This document shows, in pieces, positions 52,438-61,258 of a DNA stretch of 64,000 bases. Where the stretch lies: assembly GCA_943370215.1 (NCBI GenBank), contig CALRQC020000018.1:40698-104697 (forward strand), written 5' to 3'. Made by a program: the position numbers and the translations under genes. The stretch is from Niveispirillum sp943370215. Lineage in GTDB: Bacteria; Pseudomonadota; Alphaproteobacteria; Azospirillales; Azospirillaceae. Numbering within the stretch: position 1 is the stretch's first letter; every line of letters begins with the position of its first letter. The notes under the pieces were generated by a model, which ran no database searches, was not told the origin of the DNA, and was given only the letters and a program-made list of their open reading frames with translations.

Positions 52438-55422
52438 CTAGTCGCTGATGCTGGCAATGGCGGCGGCACTGAAGGCGATCTGGCTCAAGATGGTGGTAAT
52501 GCTCTGGGCCAGCGGCAGGATTTCCAGCGGTTCGGCATCGCGGGGTACCACCAGCATTGCCCCCGGCGTCACCGGTACCCGGCCATGGCGACCGCGTGGT
52601 TGGCTCAACGGCTCGGCGCTGCCATCGGGATGGATCAGGAAAATGCGGTCATCATCAGCAAAGCGGGTCAGGCCGCCCGCTTCCCGCAGGTAATCCTCTG
52701 CCTGCTTTTGCGGATCGAACAGCAGGCTTGCCGGGGCCAGCACTTCCCCGGCCACGGTGACGGTTGCCGGACGTTTGGGGATATAGAGCCGGTCGCCGGC
52801 CTGTAAGGTGATGTCCAACTCCGGCCGGCTGGCCAGGATTTCGGGGTCGATCTGCACGGTGATGCGGCCCAGGCCGCTGGTGCTGCGCAATTCATCCGCC
52901 AATTGCCGGGCGAGCGCCACGCGCTGCGGATCGGGCGGGTTCTTGCCGCCCAACATCTGCGCCAGTTCCCGATCCATTTCCCGCGCTGCCCGGCGCAATC
53001 CTTCCTCCTCCGCCACCCGGGCGCTTTCACGGGTGAAAATGGCGCCGGCGGGATAGGCATGGGGTGTCAGTCCCCCCGCCCGGGCCAACAGGCTGGACAG
53101 CTTCTCCCCCGGGGCTAGATCGAAGCCACCCGGCTCCATCACCTCCCCGGCCACCATGACGCTGCGTAGCTCTGTCGGGCGTCGTCGCAGGGTGACACGC
53201 ACGGCCTCTCCGGGGCGGATAGGACGTTCGGCCCCAACGCCACCAGTCAGCAGGCTGGTCGGCGCCTCCGCGCTTTGGGGGGGCACCAGTTCAACCCGGT
53301 TTGGATCTGCTTCATCCCGCAAGCCCCCCGCCGCCCGCAACAGCGTCGCCAGCGGCAGGGGGCCGGCAACAGGATAGTCACCGGGCATCACCACACCGCC
53401 GCGCACACCAATGAGACGCTCGGTCAACAGGGATCGGATGTCCGGCGCCAGGGGCGTTGGTGCAGCCTCCTGCATTTTCCGTCGCTCAACCGGCTTTTGT
53501 TCCGGTATCGGAACAGCTTCTTGCTCCGGGGAGGGAAAAGCCAGCCGCACCTGATCGCGGGACAGGATGGTGATCCGGTCGCCATCCCGCAGGCGCAGAT
53601 CGAAATGTCCGGCCACCACCTCCGCCGGGGTGAAAAGTATTTTGTGGCGGGCGATACTTGCGCTGTCGAAACGATCCAGAATGGCCACCAGCCCATAGGC
53701 GTCACTGCGCAAAGGCGCACCATTCCCCAGCAGGCTGCTCAGGCTTCCGGCCGTGGCAAGGGGGCGAAGCCCCGGCTGACGGACGGCCCCGGAAAGGGAG
53801 ACACCGTCGCCACCAATATCCACCACCTCGCCCGGTTGCAGGCGGCGATCCACCCCCTCGATGGGGACGATGGTGCCCGCGATGGGTGCGATCAGGCTCA
53901 GCTTCGTGTCGGGCAATATTGGATAGGGGCCGGGGCGCAGAGCCCCTTGTCGCAGAAAGGCCGACTGGCTCAACAGAAAGGGCAACAGATCGGGCTTCTC
54001 CATGAACAGGGTGGGGCAGGGCAGGGCAGGCCCGGCCAGTTCCCGTGCCGCCAGCGCCAGGGGACCGGCGGCCAACGGGCCGGCGGGGTTGGCCGTCAGC
54101 GCTGCGGCCAGACTGCGCAGGCCGGGGCAGTTCTCCCCGGTTTCCGGCCCTGGTGCGAATTGGGACAGCACCGACCGGGACCGGAGAAAGGCAATGTCCG
54201 CATCCCCCAACAGAACCAGTTCATCACCATCCTGGCTTGGGATGTCGCTACGCCCGGCCAGCATTTCGCCCAGATCGACCGCCCGCATTTCGGCGGCTCC
54301 ACCGGCCCGGTTGCGCCGTAGCAGCACGGCCAGCGGCCGATAAAGATCAGGTGGCAGGTCACGCTGCTTGATCAGATCAGCCAGCCTTTGGGTGAAGGGT
54401 CGCGCCCCCGGTGTTTCCACATGGCCGGAAAGGAAGAGGCTGTCTGCCCGCACGCCGCCATCGGGTGCGTGCAGCAACAGATCACCATCCTGCATTGCCA
54501 CCATATCGGGGGCGGGCAGGGGCCTTGCCTCCTCCACCCCGTCGCGGCTATAGCGCAGCAACACCGTCCGGTCGCCTCCTGGCCGCACCGGACCGCCAGC
54601 CAGTGCGAGCGCCATCTCTGCGTCCAGGGGGCCATCGACGGGTATTTCGTAGATGCCGGGTCGCTTGACCGCGCCGGCGATCGCAATGGTGGGGCCCAGC
54701 GGCGGCACCACCAGCCGTGCCCCATCTCCCAGCACCCTGGTCGCCGGCCCGTCGCCCTGGTCCAGCAAGGCATAGAGGTCCAGCACCTGCGGCGCTTCAC
54801 CCGGTCGCAGCAGCCGGATGGCGCGCAGGCTGCCCTGGGGGCCGATGCCACCGGCTGCCAGCAGGGCATCCAGCGGGGTGGCAAAGGCGTTCAACTGCTG
54901 GCGTCCTGGCCGCGCCACCTCCCCCAGCACCAGAACACCCACCTGACGGGTGCGCGCGATGGACAGATAGGCCTGCGTTTGCAGATGGGCGGCGGAAACC
55001 GCTTCTTCCACCTCCTGCCGCAAGTCGCCGAGGGTGCGGCCGGTGGCCTGAAGCGGTCGGAGATCCTCTATGGTCAGCAAGCCGTCCTGGCCGATGACAT
55101 GCCGGCTGCTGCGGCTGACCTGTCCGCGCAGGTGCAGAACCAGTTCATCCCCGGTACCCAGCCGGTAATCGTCTGCGATGGCCCCCATCGGGGGTGGGCT
55201 GGCCGTATCCGTCCCAGCCCTGAACAGGTCGCGGCCATAGAGACGCAATTCCTGGCCGGCGCGGCGGCTGAACAGCAACTCCACCGCGCTTGGGGCTTCC
55301 GCCCCCCAGGCCGCGGCGCCGATAAGCGCGCACAGCGTGAGGGTGAGGAGGGAGATCCATAATTTCAGAGGTAAAACCACGGCAGAATACAGGTGATGAA
55401 TGGTATGTGCTCCATCATACAC
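52438..55422 (-). CDS. Very large polysaccharide export protein with multiple SLBB repeats
   Basis: A 994-residue envelope protein, about 2.5 times the length of Wza. After a signal peptide (ALIGAAAWGAEA) residues about 85-155 resemble the poly-export domain (YRLGTGDELVLHLRGQVSRS, IGQDGLLTIEDLRPL). At least seven SLBB-like units follow, each with a (V/I)xGxVxxPG core: VLGEVARPGR, IAGAVKRPGI, LSGHVETPGA, LSGAVRQPGL, VRGGVVMPGD, VAGEVMEPGG and VAGEVLAPAS. There is no lipobox. The GTG start at 55422 lies in an inverted repeat; a second GTG at 55380 is possible. It likely forms or caps an export channel for the exopolysaccharide. Confidence 0.9.
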   Translation of the reverse strand: MYDGAHTIHHLYSAVVLPLKLWISLLTLTLCALIGAAAWGAEAPSAVELLFSRRAGQELRLYGRDLFRAGTDTASPPPMGAIADDYRLGTGDELVLHLRGQVSRSSRHVIGQDGLLTIEDLRPLQATGRTLGDLRQEVEEAVSAAHLQTQAYLSIARTRQVGVLVLGEVARPGRQQLNAFATPLDALLAAGGIGPQGSLRAIRLLRPGEAPQVLDLYALLDQGDGPATRVLGDGARLVVPPLGPTIAIAGAVKRPGIYEIPVDGPLDAEMALALAGGPVRPGGDRTVLLRYSRDGVEEARPLPAPDMVAMQDGDLLLHAPDGGVRADSLFLSGHVETPGARPFTQRLADLIKQRDLPPDLYRPLAVLLRRNRAGGAAEMRAVDLGEMLAGRSDIPSQDGDELVLLGDADIAFLRSRSVLSQFAPGPETGENCPGLRSLAAALTANPAGPLAAGPLALAARELAGPALPCPTLFMEKPDLLPFLLSQSAFLRQGALRPGPYPILPDTKLSLIAPIAGTIVPIEGVDRRLQPGEVVDIGGDGVSLSGAVRQPGLRPLATAGSLSSLLGNGAPLRSDAYGLVAILDRFDSASIARHKILFTPAEVVAGHFDLRLRDGDRITILSRDQVRLAFPSPEQEAVPIPEQKPVERRKMQEAAPTPLAPDIRSLLTERLIGVRGGVVMPGDYPVAGPLPLATLLRAAGGLRDEADPNRVELVPPQSAEAPTSLLTGGVGAERPIRPGEAVRVTLRRRPTELRSVMVAGEVMEPGGFDLAPGEKLSSLLARAGGLTPHAYPAGAIFTRESARVAEEEGLRRAAREMDRELAQMLGGKNPPDPQRVALARQLADELRSTSGLGRITVQIDPEILASRPELDITLQAGDRLYIPKRPATVTVAGEVLAPASLLFDPQKQAEDYLREAGGLTRFADDDRIFLIHPDGSAEPLSQPRGRHGRVPVTPGAMLVVPRDAEPLEILPLAQSITTILSQIAFSAAAIASISD

Positions 55423-55435
55423 AATTCATCACCTG
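55390..55435 (-). promoter_or_regulatory. 12-bp inverted repeat spanning the start of the SLBB export gene
   Basis: Perfect 12-base arms CAGGTGATGAAT (55390-55401) and ATTCATCACCTG (55424-55435), with an inner GTATG/CATAC pair, give a 46-base palindrome. On the minus strand the first arm holds an AGGTGAT ribosome-binding site and the GTG 55422 start directly follows it. It could be an operator or an RNA hairpin that blocks initiation. It also sits 22 bases after the aguB-like stop, but lacks a T-run. Confidence 0.6.
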
Positions 55436-55457
55436 CCACCATGCCAGTCATTTCGCC

Positions 55458-56336
55458 TTAAGGGCGTGGTATGCGACCGTCCGAACCAAGGATGGGCGCA
55501 TAGAGGGCCGGCCGTCGGTCGCGGAAAATACCCCAACCATTGCGGGTGCGTGCCACCGCATCCAGATCGAAGGTGGCGGTCAACAGCGCCTCGCCCGTGC
55601 GTTCTGCCTCAGCAACCTTCTCTCCTTTCGGTCCCGCAATGAAGCTGGAGCCATAGAAGGTGATGCTGCCGGTCTCAAATATTTCGGTACCGATCCGGTT
55701 GCTGGCCACCAACGGTACCAGATTGGCACCGGCATGGCCCTGCATGACGCGTTGCCAATGGTCGCGGCTATCCAGGGTGGAATCCTGCGGCTCAGAACCG
55801 ATGGCGGTGGGGTAGAACAGGATTTCCGCCCCCTGCAAGGCCATCACGCGGGCGGCTTCGGGGAACCATTGATCCCAGCAGATGCCGGTGCCGATGCGGG
55901 CATAGCGGGTCTGGTAGACCTGGAAGCCGCTATCGCCCGGCGTGAAATAGAATTTTTCCTGATAGCCCGGCCCGTCGGGAATATGGCTCTTGCGATAGAT
56001 GCCGAGGATGCTGCCATCGGCATCAATGGTGGCCAGCGAATTGTAATGGGCGTTGTTGGCCTTCTCAAAAAAGCTGAGCGGCAGCACCACTGCCAATTCG
56101 CGGGCCAGATCGCACATGCGCGCCAGCAGCGGGTTCCCCTCCGCCGGGGCGGCCAGTTCGAAATATTCCGGCTTCTGGTCCTGACAGAAATAGGGGGTTT
56201 CGAACAGTTCCTGGATCAGGATGATCTGTGCGCCCTGGGCATGGGCGGCGCGAATCATCGCTTCCGCTTTGGCGATATTGGCCTCACGGTCCCAGCTACA
56301 GGCAAATTGCGTGGCGGCGACGGTCACTTGGCGCAT
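55458..56336 (-). CDS. aguB: N-carbamoylputrescine amidase
   Basis: A 292-residue nitrilase-superfamily hydrolase converting N-carbamoylputrescine to putrescine, ammonia and CO2. The catalytic triad is visible as Glu43 (IQELFETPYF), Lys116 (IYRKSHIPDGPGYQEK) and Cys153 (IGTGICWDQWFPE). NNAHYNSLATID and the C-terminal GWGIFRDRRPALY fit the AguB group specifically. Length matches (about 290). The gene aguA for agmatine deiminase is not in the window. It is upstream of the SLBB export gene on the same strand, with a palindrome between them. Confidence 0.93.
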   Translation of the reverse strand: MRQVTVAATQFACSWDREANIAKAEAMIRAAHAQGAQIILIQELFETPYFCQDQKPEYFELAAPAEGNPLLARMCDLARELAVVLPLSFFEKANNAHYNSLATIDADGSILGIYRKSHIPDGPGYQEKFYFTPGDSGFQVYQTRYARIGTGICWDQWFPEAARVMALQGAEILFYPTAIGSEPQDSTLDSRDHWQRVMQGHAGANLVPLVASNRIGTEIFETGSITFYGSSFIAGPKGEKVAEAERTGEALLTATFDLDAVARTRNGWGIFRDRRPALYAPILGSDGRIPRP

Positions 56337-56438
56337 GGGGGAGCTTCCCGGCTGAGGGTTGTTGCCCCCACCATAGCCAAGCCACCCCCCTGCTGCCCAG
56401 GGGGCTTGGGCATGTTCCTTTTGTGACGGGCGGTTTCG

Positions 56439-57428
56439 TCAGGCCAGATTCCGCCGGTGCCGCAGCACCAGGGCCAGAAAGAAGGGTGCCCCCAGCAGGG
56501 CCGTGACGACGCCCAGCTTCAGTTCCGGCCCTGGCCCGCCCAGCCGCACGGCAATGTCGGCGGCCAGCAGCAAGGCGGCCCCGCCCAGGGCCGACAGGGG
56601 CAGCAGGCGGGACGGTTGATATCCGGCCAGCGGGCGCAGCAGATGGGGCACGATCAGGCCGATAAAGCCGATGGCCCCGGCCACGGCCACGGCTGATCCA
56701 ACGGCCAGTGCCGTGCCGCCAATGGTGAACAGGGCCAGCCGCCCGGTGGAAAAGCCCAGGGAACGGGCTGTGTCCTCCCCCAGCGACAGCGCATCGAGCC
56801 CGCGCCCGACCGAGAGCAGGGCCAGCGATCCCGCCAGCATGAACGGGGCCGACACATATATATGTGTCATGGACCGGTCGGCCAGCGAGCCCAGCATCCA
56901 GAACACGATCTCCGACAGGGCGAACGGGTTGGGTGACAGTGACAGGGCCAGCGAGGTGAGGGCACCGGCCAGGGAACTGATGGCAACGCCGGCCAGAATC
57001 AGCGTCAACATCCCCGCCTGCTTGCCCGCCAGCAGATAGAGCAGCGTGACCGCGATCAGGGCACCGGCGATCCCCCCCGCCGGCAGGGCCAGCGGGAACA
57101 GCAGGCTGGCCCCGCTGTAAAAGGTGATGACGGCCCCCAGCCCGGCGCTGGCCGAAACGCCGATCAACCCAGGTTCGGCCAGCGGGTTGCGCAGCAGCCC
57201 CTGCAGGGCCGCCCCGGCAAGGCCCAGCACAGCCCCGATCATCAGGGCCAGCAGGGCGCGCGGCAGACGGATATCGGCAAAGATGATGGCGGCGGTGCTG
57301 TCACCGCCATGCCACCAATCCGCCATGGCCAGCGGCAGGGAGATGGCGCTGGGCCCGATTGACAGGGACAGGATGAACAGGATCACCACCAGCAACAGCA
57401 GGGCAGGGAACAGCCAGCGCCGCATCAT
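56439..57428 (-). CDS. FecCD/BtuC-family ABC transporter permease
   Basis: A 329-residue inner-membrane permease for iron-siderophore, haem or cobalamin uptake. It begins MMRRWLFPALLLLVVILFIL and contains the family blocks RLPRALLALMIGAVLGLAGAALQG, RNPLAEPGLIGVSASAGLG, the TLILAGVAISSLAGALTS region, FWMLGSLADRSM and GFIGLIVPHLLRP. Nine to ten membrane segments can be counted. The ATG overlaps the stop of the upstream binding protein by four bases (ATGA). No ATPase gene follows in the window, since the next gene on the strand is aguB. The ligand is unknown. Confidence 0.92.
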   Translation of the reverse strand: MMRRWLFPALLLLVVILFILSLSIGPSAISLPLAMADWWHGGDSTAAIIFADIRLPRALLALMIGAVLGLAGAALQGLLRNPLAEPGLIGVSASAGLGAVITFYSGASLLFPLALPAGGIAGALIAVTLLYLLAGKQAGMLTLILAGVAISSLAGALTSLALSLSPNPFALSEIVFWMLGSLADRSMTHIYVSAPFMLAGSLALLSVGRGLDALSLGEDTARSLGFSTGRLALFTIGGTALAVGSAVAVAGAIGFIGLIVPHLLRPLAGYQPSRLLPLSALGGAALLLAADIAVRLGGPGPELKLGVVTALLGAPFFLALVLRHRRNLA

Positions 57429-58336
57429 GGCTGCACCGTTGCTGCCAGTCGGTCGCGTGCCACGGCCAGCAGACGCACCGCCTCTGCCGTGAAGGGGCCG
57501 CCGCAGGTCCAGAGCCGGGCGGGAACGGTCGGGCGACGTGCAGCCGGTACGGCACGAACCAGGGCGGGATGGGCCAGCAACTGACCGTTCAGCGAGGGCG
57601 ATCGCCCTTCTTCCCCATCGATCAGCAACAGGTCCGGCGGGTCTGCCGCAATGTTTTCCAGGGAAAGATAGCCGTAACCGGCCAGCCCCTTGGCGGCGGC
57701 GTAATTAGCCATCCCCGCTGCCTGCATGGCCGAATCGGACAGGGTGCCGCTGCCGGCGGTGAATGCTCCTGGTGCCAGGGCCAATACGCGCGGCCGTGCC
57801 TGACCAGGGGGTGGCCGTGCCTGATCCAGCATCCGGTCCATGGCGGCGATCACGGTCTCCCCCCGCTCAACCGTGCCCAGGGCAGCGGCGACATTGCGAA
57901 TCTGTTGGCGGATCGCGACGAAATCATCCGTCAGCCCCACCTCCACCACCTTGATGCCGTGTGCCCGCAACAGGGCTACGGTGGGCCGGGCCGTATATTG
58001 CCCCGCCAGCACCAGATCGGGCCGCAGCGGCAAGACTTCCTCTGCCTGACCGCGCAGCAGCGGTAGCCCTGCCGTCTCTGCCGCCAGCGCCGAAAGACCG
58101 GGATCGGCGGCCAGAAAGGACAGGCCGACAATACGCTCCCGCGGGGCCAGGGTCAGCAGCAATTGATCTGTGCAGAGGTTCAACGAGACGATGCGGCGCG
58201 GTGTGGTGTCCGCTTTTGCCACGAATGGACCGAGAATCGCCATAAACAGGACAAAGAAGCCGGCAAAAAAGGGGTGGTGGCCCCGCCCCGGTTCAGGCTT
58301 TGCGCCGGCTGTTGGCGGTGGTCGCACGATCATCAT
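57425..58336 (-). CDS. Periplasmic cobalamin/iron-siderophore-type binding protein (BtuF-like)
   Basis: A 303-residue protein with a Met-Met start (after GGGAAAGGG), an Arg/Pro-rich lead-in and a hydrophobic signal (FFAGFFVLFMAILGPFVAKAD). The mature protein has the BtuF-like fold: RRIVSLNLCTDQLLLTLAPRERIVGLSF, PDLVLAGQYTARPTVALLRAHGIKVV and YGYLSLENIAADPPDLLLI. The RRIVSLNLCTDQ opening is that of ABC-type cobalamin/Fe3+-siderophore binding proteins. The stop overlaps the permease start. A longer reading frame on this strand runs back past 58876 through the next gene's antisense and is not credible. Neither cobalamin nor siderophore can be excluded. Confidence 0.88.
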   Translation of the reverse strand: MMIVRPPPTAGAKPEPGRGHHPFFAGFFVLFMAILGPFVAKADTTPRRIVSLNLCTDQLLLTLAPRERIVGLSFLAADPGLSALAAETAGLPLLRGQAEEVLPLRPDLVLAGQYTARPTVALLRAHGIKVVEVGLTDDFVAIRQQIRNVAAALGTVERGETVIAAMDRMLDQARPPPGQARPRVLALAPGAFTAGSGTLSDSAMQAAGMANYAAAKGLAGYGYLSLENIAADPPDLLLIDGEEGRSPSLNGQLLAHPALVRAVPAARRPTVPARLWTCGGPFTAEAVRLLAVARDRLAATVQP

Positions 58337-58444
58337 CCCTTTCCCGGCGTCGGTGGTGCGCTTACCCGCCCCGCCACGCTTATAGGGTGGGGGCCGGGCA
58401 GGCTGCAACCGCGCAGGGGATGGCGCGGGGATACTGGGGGGGCG

Positions 58445-59002
58445 ATGAGACAGGGACATATCGGCATCACCGGCAGTGCCGGCACCGGCAAGACGGCATT
58501 GGGCCAGGGCTTGGCGGCGCGGCTGGACTGGGGGTGGGTCGCTGAAGCGATGCGTGACCGGTTGATGGCCGGCTTCGATCTGCACCAACTGACACGGGAG
58601 GGGCACCGGGCCCTGCTGGCAGATGACGCGACCGCCCTGGCGCGACGGCTGGCTGTTGCTGATGCACCGCTGCTGACGGATCGCACGCCGTTGGACATGG
58701 CCGCCTTCTGGCTTGCCAACGGCTATGGTGTGGAAGCCCCGGCCGCCACGGAGGCACTGCTCGCCCGGGCCATTTGTGCCATGGCCGATTATGACCGGGT
58801 GATTCTGTTGCCCTGGGGGGCATTGCCGCTGGTCGATGATGGTATCCGCAGCACCAATCCCTGGCTGCAACTGCATTTCCAGACGATTCTGGAAGGTCTG
58901 TGCCGACGCTATGTGGCGCCCGAGCGGTTGGTGATGGTGCCGGAAACGGTGACGACCCCGGCTGATCGTCTGGGCTGGGTGTTCGAAAGGCTGGGGCCTT
59001 GA
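58445..59002 (+). CDS. Small P-loop ATPase (AAA_28/NadR-like)
   Basis: A 185-residue protein. Walker A is GSAGTGKT at residues 10-17. LTDRTPLDMAAFWLAN looks like the second conserved block of the NadR-like/AAA_28 kinases, and DYDRVILLPWG the Walker B-like strand. Its DGIRSTNPWLQLHFQTIL stretch is usual for these proteins. Such proteins often bind or phosphorylate nucleotides or nicosides, but no NAD gene is adjacent. The ATG at 58445 is 6 bases after GGGGGGG. It is divergent from the btuF-like gene, and a 3-base gap separates its stop from the convergent pentapeptide gene's stop. Confidence 0.82.
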   Translation: MRQGHIGITGSAGTGKTALGQGLAARLDWGWVAEAMRDRLMAGFDLHQLTREGHRALLADDATALARRLAVADAPLLTDRTPLDMAAFWLANGYGVEAPAATEALLARAICAMADYDRVILLPWGALPLVDDGIRSTNPWLQLHFQTILEGLCRRYVAPERLVMVPETVTTPADRLGWVFERLGP

Positions 59003-59005
59003 GAA

Positions 59006-60313
59006 TCAGAGGAAATCATCCTCGTCATCTTCGGGATCCGGCAGGCTGGCGCCGGTGGTGATGGCACCCGTCAACTTGCTGCCACGCATATTGGCTTCCA
59101 GCAGGTTGGCCGATGTCAGATCCGCCCCGCTGAGATCGGCACCGGAGAGGTTGGCCCCCCGCAGCATGGCGCGTGTCAGGCTGGCCTGAATCAGAATGGT
59201 GTTGGACAGGTTGGCGGGCCATTTGCGCCCGGTGCCCCGGCCGTTTGGTCCCTTGATCTCCACCGAGCCGATCTTGGAGGCATCCAGCTTGGCCCCGGTC
59301 AGATTGCTGCCGCGCAGGTTGGCGCCATCCAGGGTCGCCCCCGTCAGATCGGCATATTGCAGGCTGGCGCCCGACAGATCCGCCATCACGAACATGCCGT
59401 CGCGCAGTTTGGCACCGGACAGATTGACCCCTTTCAGGTTGGACCCGCCCAGATTGGCGCCCATCAGATCGATATGGGAGAGATCCTGGCCTTCCAGATC
59501 GGCCCGCTCCCCCTTCTCGCCATTGCTGACGATCCATTGCTGATGGGCGGTCAGGATTCGCTGGATCGTGGCGGAAAAACTCTCTGCCGACCGGCTGAAA
59601 TTCGCCCCCAGCATATCGACGCTGGACAGGTCGACCCCTTCCAGGTTGGCGCCCTGCAGATCGGCGTTGCGCAGATTGGCCCCGGTCAGCATGGCGCCGG
59701 CCAGATTGCAGTCCCGCAGCCGCGCGCCGGCCAGATTGGCCCCGGCCAGGTTGACACCGCGCAGGTCGCTGCCGGAAAAATTGGTGTTCTTCAGGGCCGA
59801 ACGGGTCAGGTTGCAACCCGCCATCTGCGCCCCGGAACAATCGGCCCCCACCAGCGAACATTCCGAAAGATCGGCCCCGGCCAGATTGGCATTGGCCAGC
59901 GTGGCATCCTCCATCTCCGCGCCGCGCAGATCGGACGGTTCCATCTTCACCGAACCGGGATTGCGGCGGTCCAGCAGCGCGCCGCCGCGCAGATCCGCGC
60001 CGCGCAGGATGGCACATTTCATCCGCGCCCCGCGCAGATGAGCGCCGCGCAGATCGGCATTGGTCAGGTTACAGTTGATCATGATGGCGCGGTTCAGCCG
60101 CGCGGCGAACAGGTCGGCTGCCGTCAGATTGGCACCGGTGAAATCGCATTCGGTCAGGTTGGCGCCGGACATCTTGCAATTCTGCAGATTGGCACCGGAA
60201 AAATTATGCCCTTGCAGATCGGCCAACGCCAACATGGCACGCGCACCGCCCATTTGGCGTTTCAGCCAACGTTCGTGCTTGTCGATGATGGCGATCAACT
60301 CGTGCGGGGTCAT
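59006..60313 (-). CDS. Pentapeptide-repeat protein
   Basis: A 435-residue protein starting MTPHELIAIIDKHERWLKRQMGGARAML. From about residue 30 it contains dozens of A(D/N)LXX repeats, for example ANLTECDFTGANLTAADLF, which would fold as long right-handed quadrilateral beta-helices. A linker near 250-285 (SFSATIQRILTAHQQWIVSNGEKGERA) interrupts the series, giving two helices. The C-terminus is acidic (PDPEDDEDDFL). Some relatives mimic DNA (Qnr), others are structural. Nothing in the neighbourhood tells which. GTG 60340 is an alternative start. Confidence 0.88.
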   Translation of the reverse strand: MTPHELIAIIDKHERWLKRQMGGARAMLALADLQGHNFSGANLQNCKMSGANLTECDFTGANLTAADLFAARLNRAIMINCNLTNADLRGAHLRGARMKCAILRGADLRGGALLDRRNPGSVKMEPSDLRGAEMEDATLANANLAGADLSECSLVGADCSGAQMAGCNLTRSALKNTNFSGSDLRGVNLAGANLAGARLRDCNLAGAMLTGANLRNADLQGANLEGVDLSSVDMLGANFSRSAESFSATIQRILTAHQQWIVSNGEKGERADLEGQDLSHIDLMGANLGGSNLKGVNLSGAKLRDGMFVMADLSGASLQYADLTGATLDGANLRGSNLTGAKLDASKIGSVEIKGPNGRGTGRKWPANLSNTILIQASLTRAMLRGANLSGADLSGADLTSANLLEANMRGSKLTGAITTGASLPDPEDDEDDFL

Positions 60314-60459
60314 GCGCCGACAATCCCGGGAACGGGGCACAATGCCCCAAGATGAACTTTCCTTGAACGTGCCACATCCAAAGTGAAATGTGTTAGAGAG
60401 TTCGACGAATTTTTCCGCATCGCCCGCCTGCCGGGCACCAGCTTCCGGAGTCTGTTCCA

Positions 60460-61191
60460 GTGGACGAGAAGATCAGCGTCGTTCCGACCCGCCACATCGT
60501 TACCGCCTATGACGAACAACTCAACAAGCTGCACGGCTTCATCCGGGAAATGGGGCAATTGGCCGGGGCACAGATTGTCGATGCCGTGGCGGCCCTGACA
60601 GATCGCGATGGTGCGCTGGCGACCCGGGTGATGGAGCGTGATCGCCGGCTGGACGAGCTGGAGCGTGAGGCGGAGGCCCAGACCATCCGGCTGCTGGCCC
60701 TACGCCAGCCGGTGGCCAATGATCTGCGCGTTGTGGTCGCGGCCCTGCGCATCTCCAGCAATCTGGAGCGGATTGGTGACTTCGCCAGCAATGTGGCCAA
60801 GCGTAGTCTGACGCTGGACGCACTGCCCGAAATCTCGCTGACCCACTCGATGATCCCGATCGGTCGCGCCGTCAGCGAGATGTTGAGCAATGTCATGCGC
60901 GCCTATGAGGAGGATGACCTCCAGACGGCCCTGACCGTGCGTCAGCGCGATGAAGAGGTCGATCGGGCCTATACCGCCCTGTTCCGCGAATTGTTGACCT
61001 ATATGATGGAAAGCCCGCAGCGCATCACCGCTTGCACCCATCTGCTGTTCGCCGCCAAAAATCTGGAGCGGATCGGCGATCACGCCACCAACATTGCCGA
61101 AACCATCTGCTTCCGCATTCAGGGGGAGGCGCTGGCCGTTGAACGTGCCAAGGGCGACGATACCTCCACCGTCACGGTGATGCCGGGCTGA
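60460..61191 (+). CDS. phoU: Phosphate transport system regulator PhoU
   Basis: A 243-residue cytoplasmic protein made of two PhoU helical-bundle repeats. The (E/D)xxxD-type metal-binding patterns occur in RISSNLERIGDFASNVAKRS (about 96-115) and FAAKNLERIGDHATNIAETI (about 198-217). The LRQPVANDLRVVVAALRI and VRQRDEEVDRAYTALFRELLTYMM segments are standard. It normally links Pst transport to the PhoR/PhoB system, restraining the Pho regulon under phosphate-rich conditions. The pst genes are not in the window, so this phoU is solitary here. The start is GTG 60460, with GGAG 9 bases upstream. Confidence 0.95.
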   Translation: MDEKISVVPTRHIVTAYDEQLNKLHGFIREMGQLAGAQIVDAVAALTDRDGALATRVMERDRRLDELEREAEAQTIRLLALRQPVANDLRVVVAALRISSNLERIGDFASNVAKRSLTLDALPEISLTHSMIPIGRAVSEMLSNVMRAYEEDDLQTALTVRQRDEEVDRAYTALFRELLTYMMESPQRITACTHLLFAAKNLERIGDHATNIAETICFRIQGEALAVERAKGDDTSTVTVMPG

Positions 61192-61258
61192 TACGGGCTC
61201 CTGTGCTGGCATGGGGTTTGCTTTGCTTCCAGGGCAAACCAGAACCGGAACCGATCCC

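Noticed and set aside
56377..56409. Terminator between btuC-like and aguB genes
   Set aside because: A stem (CCAAGCC with GGCTTGG) can form, but its inner part is mismatched and no T-run follows on the coding strand, so I did not annotate it as a terminator.
58337..58876. N-terminal extension of the BtuF-like protein to about 480 residues
   Set aside because: The extension is antisense to a P-loop gene and lacks a signal peptide; the start at 58336 has a good ribosome-binding site and signal.
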